A stretch of 33,970 bases of DNA from Ignavibacteriales bacterium (GTDB lineage Bacteria; Bacteroidota; Ignavibacteria; Ignavibacteriales; Melioribacteraceae), in the NCBI GenBank assembly GCA_016234355.1, contig JACRFC010000036.1, positions 1 through 33,970 on the forward strand. The letters run 5' to 3'. Of this stretch, positions 1-6,588 are shown in pieces; the stretch's first letter is position 1, and the number at the start of each line of letters is the position of its first letter. The notes below the pieces were generated by a model that was not told the DNA's origin, ran no database searches, and saw nothing but the letters and a program-made list of their open reading frames with translations. Made by a program: the position numbers and the translations under genes.

Positions 1-1
1 A

Positions 2-1543
2 AAACCCGGTGACGTTTGTGCAATTGTTATAAGACACAATCCATATCTCTATCCGTTGTATCTTGGAATTTCCCGCGCAGGTGCTTTACCGGCTGTTCTC
101 GCTTATCCGAATCCGCGTCTTCATCCCGATAAATTTCGCCAGGGACTCGAAGGAATGTCGCAGCGTTCCGGTCTCGATTATATTTTAACCGAACGCGATC
201 TTGATCCTGCAATTCGACCTCTTATAGAAAAAGAAGGCAATACCATTAAATCCGTTTTCTTTCCGCTTGAATGGGACATAAAAAAAGAAACTGATCCTAA
301 AGTTGATGCGGAAGTTGAACAGATCGCATTATCAGTGAAAGAAACAGATCCGATATTGTTACAACATTCATCCGGCACAACAGGATTACAAAAGCCGGTT
401 GTGTTATCCCACCGTGCGATCTTAAATCACGTAAAAAATTTAGGTGATGCTCTTAAATTTTCCGAACAAGATAAAATTGCAAGCTGGCTGCCTTTGTATC
501 ACGATTTCGGATTGATCGCTTGTTTCCATATTCCTCTGGCATATGGAATTACAGCTGTTCAGATGAATCCCTTCGAATGGGTTCTAGCTCCGATACTTTT
601 ACTTGAAGTTATAACAAAAGAAAAAGCAACTTTAACCTGCCTGCCGAACTTTTCTTATAATGTTCTTGCAGAAAAAATAAATGATGAAGAGTTGGCTGAT
701 ATTTCTCTCGCCAGTTTAAGAGCTACTGTTAACTCTGCAGAACCGATACGGTATGACAGCCATCAAAAGTTTGTTTCTAAGTTTGAGAAATACGGACTCG
801 ATCCGCTCGCACTTTCTTGTTTGTACGGAATGGCGGAAGTAACATTGGCATTAACTATTCACGAACCCGGAAAACCAATAACGGAACTTTATGTTGACAG
901 AAATGAATTATCTAAAGGTGTAATGAAATTTGCCGGTAAAGATTCTGTTGTTCGCGTGTGTGTTTCATCTGGTAAACTTATCGGCGGCTGCGATGCGAGA
1001 ATAGTAGATGAAAACAGAAAAGACATTCCCGATGGATTAGTTGGTGAGGTTGCAGTTAAATCTGTTTCTATGTTCGATGGTTACCGTAACTATCCGGAGA
1101 AAACCGCAGAGGTTGTTGAGAACGGCTGGTATTTTTCCGGCGATTACGGATTTAGATACAAAGATGAATTTTTCATCATCGGAAGAAAAAAAGATTTAAT
1201 AATTGTTGCCGGAAAAAATATTTATCCCGAAGATATTGAAGATACCATTAATCAAGTTGAAGGTGTTATACCCGGCCGTGTAATTGCTTTCGGTGAAGAA
1301 GATGAAAAAATGGGAACCGAGCAAATTGCGGTTGTTGCAGAGACAAAAGCGGAAACCGAAAAAGAGAAGAATGATCTTCGCATTGCAATATTAAAAGCCG
1401 GAATGGCAATTGACGTTAACATTCATATAGTTTACTTTGTCCCGCCAAGATGGCTTATAAAAAGTTCTGCCGGCAAACCAAGCAGAAAAGCTAATAAAGA
1501 AAGAATTTTAAGCCGTGAAGACAAACAAGTTTGGAGCAGATAA
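2..1543 (+). CDS. Acyl-AMP ligase / acyl-CoA synthetase-like enzyme (5' end cut by window edge)
   Basis: Adenylate-forming enzyme that activates a carboxylic (probably fatty) acid as an acyl-adenylate. The frame is open from the first bases, and the residues before the first possible start (KPGDVCAIVIRHNPYLYPLY) align with the usual GDrVai...nsp.fv block. The true N-terminus therefore lies outside the window and the TTG at 56 is internal. Visible motifs: the ATP loop HSSGTTGLQKP (about 364-400), LPLYHDFGLI, YGMAEVTLA, WYFSGDYGF, the hinge FFIIGRKKDLIIVAGKNIYP, and the C-terminal lysine region SSAGKPSRK. The HDFGLI and YGMAE forms resemble fatty acyl-AMP ligases (FAAL), which load carrier proteins rather than CoA. 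The stop overlaps the start of the downstream carrier protein by one base, which supports coupled translation and an acyl-ACP product. The substrate cannot be read from sequence. Confidence 0.9.
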   Translation, partial: KPGDVCAIVIRHNPYLYPLYLGISRAGALPAVLAYPNPRLHPDKFRQGLEGMSQRSGLDYILTERDLDPAIRPLIEKEGNTIKSVFFPLEWDIKKETDPKVDAEVEQIALSVKETDPILLQHSSGTTGLQKPVVLSHRAILNHVKNLGDALKFSEQDKIASWLPLYHDFGLIACFHIPLAYGITAVQMNPFEWVLAPILLLEVITKEKATLTCLPNFSYNVLAEKINDEELADISLASLRATVNSAEPIRYDSHQKFVSKFEKYGLDPLALSCLYGMAEVTLALTIHEPGKPITELYVDRNELSKGVMKFAGKDSVVRVCVSSGKLIGGCDARIVDENRKDIPDGLVGEVAVKSVSMFDGYRNYPEKTAEVVENGWYFSGDYGFRYKDEFFIIGRKKDLIIVAGKNIYPEDIEDTINQVEGVIPGRVIAFGEEDEKMGTEQIAVVAETKAETEKEKNDLRIAILKAGMAIDVNIHIVYFVPPRWLIKSSAGKPSRKANKERILSREDKQVWSR

Positions 1544-1776
1544 TGATCTCACAAGAATTAAAAAAAGTAATCCTTAACGAATTGAATCTTGATGATTTTG
1601 ATCTTCAAGATGAAACAATTGCACCGGAAGTCCCGGGTTGGGATTCATTGAATCATGTTAATATAATCTTAGCAGTAGAAAAATTTTTCAGTGTTAGGTT
1701 TAAAAGCTATGAAGTACTCCGTTTGAAAAACGTCGGCGATCTTCAGAAGCTGCTTGATTCAAAACTAGGCAAGTGA
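1543..1776 (+). CDS. Acyl carrier protein
   Basis: A 77-residue carrier protein, the normal ACP size. The phosphopantetheine attachment serine is S35 in PGWDSLNHVN; here the common DSL motif sits in a W-D-S-L context typical of stand-alone carriers that serve adenylating enzymes. I chose the ATG at 1543, which overlaps the ligase stop (TAATG), over a TTG 12 bases upstream because coupling is tight and the protein then starts like an ACP (MISQELKKVI). It probably takes the acyl group from the upstream ligase and hands it to the MBOAT protein encoded 36 bases downstream, as DltC does between DltA and DltB. It is unlikely to be the fatty-acid-synthesis ACP, since no fab genes lie nearby. Confidence 0.88.
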   Translation: MISQELKKVILNELNLDDFDLQDETIAPEVPGWDSLNHVNIILAVEKFFSVRFKSYEVLRLKNVGDLQKLLDSKLGK

Positions 1777-1812
1777 TAATTCTTTAATACAAACAGATAA
1801 TTTTGTGGCCTA

Positions 1813-3312
1813 ATGTTTCAGAACATTCACTTAGAAAAAATAACCGGGCTTCTTAAGTATAAATCCGGCGATCCGCTTTTATTCAACACAAGTCTTTTTC
1901 TAATTCTATTTTTCCTCTTTCTTGTTATCTACAATCTGTTTAAGAATAACAAACGGGCTAGAATAATCTCGTTGATAGTTTTTTCCTTCTATTTCTATTA
2001 CAAGTCCACAGAATATTTCGCCGCTATTCTAATCGTTTCGGCTGTAATCAATTTCTTCTTCGGCAAATGGATTGCGGACACAGAGAACTTTTCCTTAAAA
2101 AGAATTTTTCTTGCTCTTGCTCTTATTCTTAATCTTGTTCTTCTCGGTTATTTTAAGTACACAAATTTTATATTGCAAGCAATAAGTGATTTACGCGGAA
2201 CGGAATTTAATCCGTTTCAAATATTTCTACCGATCGGAATTTCTTTCTATACATTCAAAGCGCTTACATACATCTTCGATATTTATTACGACACACTAAA
2301 GCCGACAAAGAATTTTCTCGATTTCGTTTTATATCTCTCGTTCTTTCCAAATGTTTTGATGGGACCGATAGACCGTGCGGCTGATTTTCTTCCGCAGATC
2401 AATAAAGAATCGTTCATTTCGAAAGAAGATCTCGGCAGGGCAACATTTTTAATTTGTTCAGGATTGCTGAAGACGGTTATTCTTAGCAGTTACCTTGAAG
2501 ATAATTTCATCGGAAGAATTTTTGAATTTCCTCTTCGATATACCGGCGTGGAAATTCTGATTGCGATCTATGCTTATGCAATTCGTCTTTACTGCGATTT
2601 TTCCGGTTATACTGATTTAGCAATCGGAATTTCTTTGTTCCTCGGTTTCAAGATCATGGATAATTTCAATTCTCCTTTCAAAGCAACGAGCATTGCGGAT
2701 TTCTGGAGACGCTGGCATATCTCTTTTTCAAAGTGGCTGCTTGATTATCTCTTCAAACCGGTTCAGATTTCTTTACGCAGATGGAAGATCTTTGGAAACA
2801 TAATCGGTTTGATAGTAACATTTTTTATCTGCGGTTTATGGCACGGTGCAGGATGGAATTTTATTCTTTGGGGTTTATACTTCGGTGTACTGATGTCTAT
2901 AGCTTTGTTCTTGCAGAAACCGAAAGCAAAACTTTACAACGCGCTTAGAATCAACAACACAAAATTTTTAAGATTTTTCCAGATCATCATTACTTTCCAT
3001 TTCATCGCGTTTTCATTTTTACTTTTCAGATTGAACGATTTGCAGATTGCGAAAGATATGCTCTCCCAAATTTTTGAATTCTTCCACGGTAAAGTTGCTT
3101 TACAATTTGTAGAAAAGATGCCGTTAATATTCGGACTGATTGTTATCGGATTTATATCTCATTTCTTCCCCGTTAAAATTGAAGCCGTAATTAAAAGATC
3201 AGTAACCGCGTTGCCGCTTGCCGGAAAAATAATATTGCTTGCATTAGTTATTTGGCTTGTTGCACAGTTCAAATCGGCGGATATACAGCCGTTTATTTAT
3301 TTTCAATTTTAA
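1813..3312 (+). CDS. MBOAT-family membrane O-acyltransferase (AlgI/DltB-like)
   Basis: A 499-residue polytopic membrane protein with about ten hydrophobic segments. Family hallmarks are PIGISFYTFKALTYIFD, MGPIDRAADF, FWRRWHISFSKWLLDYLF and CGLWHGAGWNFILWG. The last contains the invariant MBOAT histidine (H344) thought to catalyse transfer. Length and motif order match AlgI and DltB, which O-acylate an extracytoplasmic polymer using an acyl donor presented at the membrane. The ligase and ACP genes directly upstream suggest the donor is an acyl-ACP, so the three genes look like one acyl-transfer pathway. A DltD/AlgX-like periplasmic partner is not found downstream; it may lie upstream of the window. 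The acceptor (exopolysaccharide, lipid or teichoic-like polymer) is unknown. The start at 1813 has no clear ribosome binding site. Confidence 0.88.
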   Translation: MFQNIHLEKITGLLKYKSGDPLLFNTSLFLILFFLFLVIYNLFKNNKRARIISLIVFSFYFYYKSTEYFAAILIVSAVINFFFGKWIADTENFSLKRIFLALALILNLVLLGYFKYTNFILQAISDLRGTEFNPFQIFLPIGISFYTFKALTYIFDIYYDTLKPTKNFLDFVLYLSFFPNVLMGPIDRAADFLPQINKESFISKEDLGRATFLICSGLLKTVILSSYLEDNFIGRIFEFPLRYTGVEILIAIYAYAIRLYCDFSGYTDLAIGISLFLGFKIMDNFNSPFKATSIADFWRRWHISFSKWLLDYLFKPVQISLRRWKIFGNIIGLIVTFFICGLWHGAGWNFILWGLYFGVLMSIALFLQKPKAKLYNALRINNTKFLRFFQIIITFHFIAFSFLLFRLNDLQIAKDMLSQIFEFFHGKVALQFVEKMPLIFGLIVIGFISHFFPVKIEAVIKRSVTALPLAGKIILLALVIWLVAQFKSADIQPFIYFQF

Positions 3313-3919
3313 TCCACGGAAATCGTACCAGAGAGAATTGTGGGGGTATTAGTCTTAAACAACAATTCAATGGTTTATTACTTCTTACTTGTATAATACG
3401 GTTATGAAAATCGGTTCTGAATCAATACTAACTTTATACATTGATAATTAATTAAAAGATTGTAAATTAGCTCGCGAAAATTATAATATTTGAACTACAA
3501 TGGGATTTAATGAAAATGTATTTCGATTTTTATATTATCCCGAAACGAAAATTTAACACTTCTTCTCTCTATAAATAGAATCTATATTCTGTAAATATAA
3601 ATTTCTATTTCTGATCTTATTCATTTGCGAATCTCTTTTATACTCAATAGTTCCCGGCCCAACTCGAATTTGTTGTTCGTGCAGGGGGCAGGCGGTTTAT
3701 TAATAACACTTTCGAAAACTTTTAAGGAGAGTTCTATGGGGAAAAACAAAAAGTAAATTCTTTCTCTTAATGAAATTTTTTCTCGATCCTAATCTTTCAG
3801 TTGGCGAACCGGATGAGAGATTGGAGATGGTTGAAGCTCCGTGAATCTATGTGGGTCATGGAGAACTGAAGCTTTATATTAAAATTTTATTTGTAATTAA
3901 TGCATAAGGAGTTAGAGAA
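3313..3919. other. 607-base intergenic stretch, mostly unexplained
   Basis: No long ORF is present. Two tiny ORFs are visible: one at 3736-3756 (M-G-K-N-K-K) behind a good AAGGAGA site at 3724-3730, and one at 3770-3844 (24 codons, MKFFLDPNLSVGEPDERLEM...) with no clear ribosome binding site. Neither resembles a known family. Downstream, AAGGAG at 3906-3911 belongs to the lipoprotein gene. The region could be a decayed gene, a leader with small peptides or a small RNA; the sequence alone does not decide. Confidence 0.4.
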
Positions 3920-4666
3920 ATGAAAAAATTATTTGTTCTTGTAGTTTTTTTATTATTTATTATTGTTGGCTGCAGTAACGATGTAACAGAAAATCCAACA
4001 AGTCCACAGGCTAATTCTTCAGTAAAAAGCCAAGCCCTGCCTAAAGAAGGTAGTGATGTTAGATTGACTCACGAAAAAGTATTTCCCGAAGTTTTAAAAT
4101 TTATGGAGAAGAAGAGGAAAGAGTATGGAATAAAAGTGGATCCAAATCTTAAACCGTATAAATCAGAAAGGATCGACATCACACAAATACCGGGTATAGT
4201 TATACCCACACTGAGTGAAATTGAAAAATTATCTACCGGGAATGGTAAATATTTTTCTGGACATAATTATAGACAAATAGAAAATTCATCTCCCGTGATG
4301 GGTAAATCTTCTTCTGGGCAGAGCATTGTACAAAATGATGGAATTACACTTGACTATTATAGCTGGTGCGTGCCATACCCTAGTCCTCAAAAACCATTTT
4401 TTGAATATATGGGTTCGGCGCAGACTTCAAGTATTGAGATGGATTATATGTTTGTAGAATCTGATCATTTCTTAAATTTGGGATTTCAGGATTATGTGTG
4501 GGCGGAGGATGATTTTGTTTCATCATTAGATGTTTCTGATTGGCATAGTCAAGCACCGGAACCATATTTTTGGGAAGTTGGTGGATGGCATTATTTTGAA
4601 AGACTTTCTAATCTTCCTTGGATTCAATTCCTTGGTCAAAGCTATGCTAATGATGGTTCATATTGA
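3920..4666 (+). CDS. Lipoprotein of unknown function
   Basis: A 248-residue protein with a clear lipoprotein signal: MKK, a hydrophobic stretch, then IIVGC with the lipidated cysteine at C18. A Ser/Asn/Thr-rich linker follows. The middle is charged (KFMEKKRKEYG). The C-terminal 110 residues are rich in aromatic residues (DYYSWCVPYPSP, FFEYMGS, WAEDDF, YFWEVGGWHYFERL), which suggests a small beta-rich extracellular domain. I do not recognise the family. The ATG at 3920 is preceded by AAGGAG with an 8-base spacer. A hairpin terminator follows at 4712-4747, so it is probably transcribed alone, although the next gene, for a T9SS-exported protein, points the same way. Confidence 0.8.
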   Translation: MKKLFVLVVFLLFIIVGCSNDVTENPTSPQANSSVKSQALPKEGSDVRLTHEKVFPEVLKFMEKKRKEYGIKVDPNLKPYKSERIDITQIPGIVIPTLSEIEKLSTGNGKYFSGHNYRQIENSSPVMGKSSSGQSIVQNDGITLDYYSWCVPYPSPQKPFFEYMGSAQTSSIEMDYMFVESDHFLNLGFQDYVWAEDDFVSSLDVSDWHSQAPEPYFWEVGGWHYFERLSNLPWIQFLGQSYANDGSY

Positions 4667-4711
4667 TTCCAAAGATTAAGTATTATATTAACCGGATTTC
4701 TCAAAGTGAAA

Positions 4712-4747
4712 ATAGTCCAAAAAGTTGTAGGAGACTTTTTGGACTAT
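4712..4747 (+). terminator. Hairpin terminator after the lipoprotein gene
   Basis: A perfect 14-base stem: ATAGTCCAAAAAGT (4712-4725), an 8-base loop (4726-4733), and its exact complement (4734-4747). The sequence after it is pyrimidine-rich (CCTTCTATCT) but has no long T run. It separates 3920-4666 from the gene at 4804. Confidence 0.7.
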
Positions 4748-4803
4748 CCTTCTATCTATCTATGACTTCACTATTTGAATAATGATTAATAGAGGTTGAT
4801 AAC

Positions 4804-6333
4804 ATGAAAAAATCTTATCCTACAATTTTTGCAGTGCTTTTGTTTGCTTTTACTTCCTTTAATACTCAGAAGGAAACTTTAGAAAACAAAAAAATTGAAT
4901 GGTCTATTCCCGTATGCATTACGAACACTGATCGTATACCGTATTCAAGCCCGATTTTTTCTGTCATTAATTCCGAATATATTATTTTTCCCTATACTGA
5001 AAGTTCTTTTCTTCCTCCTGATTATAGAAATATAAACCTCTATGTAAGAAAATTACAAAACGGAATACTTTCAGATACTATTAATTTTACAAACAGCATT
5101 TATACTGCAAGAGAACCCGTTATTAAAACCGATAGAAAAGGAATTACACATTTAATATGGGGATATAACCAAACAACTCCGACTGGATTTACCCATATTC
5201 GATCTACAGATAATTATTATTCTTTTTACAATAATAGCGTCTGGTCTACACCGGAAATTATTTTTCATAAAGATGCATTAGAAATTAACAATTCATATGA
5301 CAATCCCATATTACACTTAGATTCTCGAAATCGGTTGCATTTACTATGGAGAGTAAGAGATTCTAAAACAGGACCTCATCTTTATCTAAAAGTTGAAGAG
5401 AATTGTATGTGGAGTGAAGTAAAAGAGGTACCTTTTTTAACAGCTGATTATGATTTTGATATAGATAAGGATGATAAATTTCACATGGTAATACTCAGAC
5501 CGGAGAACAGCGGAGGATACGATGAAAACAGTGTCTATTATTGTTTTTCGACCGATTATGGAGAATCCTGGTCAAAACCGGTTTTGGTGCACAAATCCGG
5601 CTACCAAAGGGCAAGTATAGTACAGATATTATTAGATCAAAAAAATAATATCCACATAATATGGACAAAGCATCTAACCGGAAATAAATTCGGCTGTGAG
5701 GCAATCTATCATTCATATTCATCCGATGGTGTTCTCTGGTCGGAGCCTAAAAATGCAGTACCTCAATCGGTTGATGGATTTCTCTATTTCAGTGCTGCAA
5801 TAGATAAAAATAATAAAATTCATTTAGTTTATGATCTGTGGGGAGGTTTTGCTATTGGGCCGGTAAAATTATCTTATACATGCTGGGACGGTACAAGTTG
5901 GAGCGTTCCCGAAGATCTTTTCAATGATGCAGAATGGCCTTTTATGGAATTGGATAGTACCGGTTATCTTCATCTTTTATTTGTAGATGCAATGAAGGGA
6001 TATAGATATTATACCAAAACATTAAATCCTGTAATAACAAAAGTAGATGAAAAAAAAAATGACATACCGGATAAATACGGATTATATCAGAACTTTCCGA
6101 ATCCATTCAACCCGACAACAACAATAAATTACCAGTTACCCAATGATGGATTTGTAACAATTAAGGTTTACGATATGCTTAGTAAAGAAGTGGCAGTATT
6201 AGTAAATGAAAACAAGTCTGCCGGATATTACAAAATAGATTTTAATGCAAGTAAATTAACAAGCGGAGTTTACATTTACACAATCACTGCAAACAATTTC
6301 ATTCAATCAAAGAAAATGTTATTGATGAAATAA
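4804..6333 (+). CDS. T9SS-exported beta-propeller (sialidase/BNR-like) protein
   Basis: A 509-residue secreted protein with an N-terminal signal sequence (MKKSYPTIFAVLLFAFTSF). Residues of roughly 40-410 show repeated strands with Asp-box-like pieces (STDYGESWSKP, SSDGVLWSEP) and recurring DSRNRLHLLW / DQKNNIHIIW / DKNNKIHLVY / DSTGYLHLLF units, indicating a multi-bladed beta-propeller. No sialidase catalytic arginine triad is evident, so an enzymatic role is not supported. The last 80 or so residues form a T9SS type A sorting domain: LYQNFPNPFNPTTTINYQL, then KVYDMLSKEV, GYYKIDF, SGVYIYTI and KKMLLMK. The protein is therefore expected at the cell surface or outside the cell. Translation probably starts at ATG 4804 behind a weak AGAGGT. 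Confidence 0.85.
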   Translation: MKKSYPTIFAVLLFAFTSFNTQKETLENKKIEWSIPVCITNTDRIPYSSPIFSVINSEYIIFPYTESSFLPPDYRNINLYVRKLQNGILSDTINFTNSIYTAREPVIKTDRKGITHLIWGYNQTTPTGFTHIRSTDNYYSFYNNSVWSTPEIIFHKDALEINNSYDNPILHLDSRNRLHLLWRVRDSKTGPHLYLKVEENCMWSEVKEVPFLTADYDFDIDKDDKFHMVILRPENSGGYDENSVYYCFSTDYGESWSKPVLVHKSGYQRASIVQILLDQKNNIHIIWTKHLTGNKFGCEAIYHSYSSDGVLWSEPKNAVPQSVDGFLYFSAAIDKNNKIHLVYDLWGGFAIGPVKLSYTCWDGTSWSVPEDLFNDAEWPFMELDSTGYLHLLFVDAMKGYRYYTKTLNPVITKVDEKKNDIPDKYGLYQNFPNPFNPTTTINYQLPNDGFVTIKVYDMLSKEVAVLVNENKSAGYYKIDFNASKLTSGVYIYTITANNFIQSKKMLLMK

Positions 6334-6344
6334 ATTTTCATCTC

Positions 6345-6370
6345 TAGGGGCTTAAGATCTTAAGCCCCTA
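6345..6370. repeat. Perfect 26-base palindrome (dispersed palindromic element, possible terminator)
   Basis: TAGGGGCTTAAGA followed directly by its exact reverse complement, 12 bases after the stop of 4804-6333. It can fold into a loop-poor hairpin and may end transcription. Its layout (TAGGGRCTT, a short AT core, AAGYCCCTA) is shared with the palindrome at 22289-22320, which suggests a repeat family and not a one-off terminator. Confidence 0.75.
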
Positions 6371-6374
6371 CTAA

Positions 6375-6410
6375 TAATATGAGACTTAAATAATTTACCG
6401 TCTCATATTA
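6375..6410. terminator. Second hairpin directly after the palindrome
   Basis: An 11-base perfect stem, TAATATGAGAC (6375-6385) with its complement at 6400-6410, and a 14-base loop. Together with 6345-6370 it makes two hairpins in tandem after the T9SS protein gene. No T run follows, so termination is plausible but not certain. Confidence 0.5.
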
Positions 6411-6588
6411 AACCAGGATCTCCCAACCCCAATTCCAATTTTGTTAAAGAATAAAGCTTAACCAAAGATTCCGTTCATTCGTTACTTTTTGCATAATTTT
6501 TGATAAATTGGCTTGGGAAATAATGCCCGTGAACTAATAAACAAGAATCCCCCTGAGAGGGTTATAAGTTTTTATAATTAATATAAAT

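Noticed and set aside
3640-3880. Possible group II intron or retroelement remnant in the intergenic gap
   Set aside because: No domain V-like hairpin or reverse-transcriptase motif could be found; the resemblance was only superficial.
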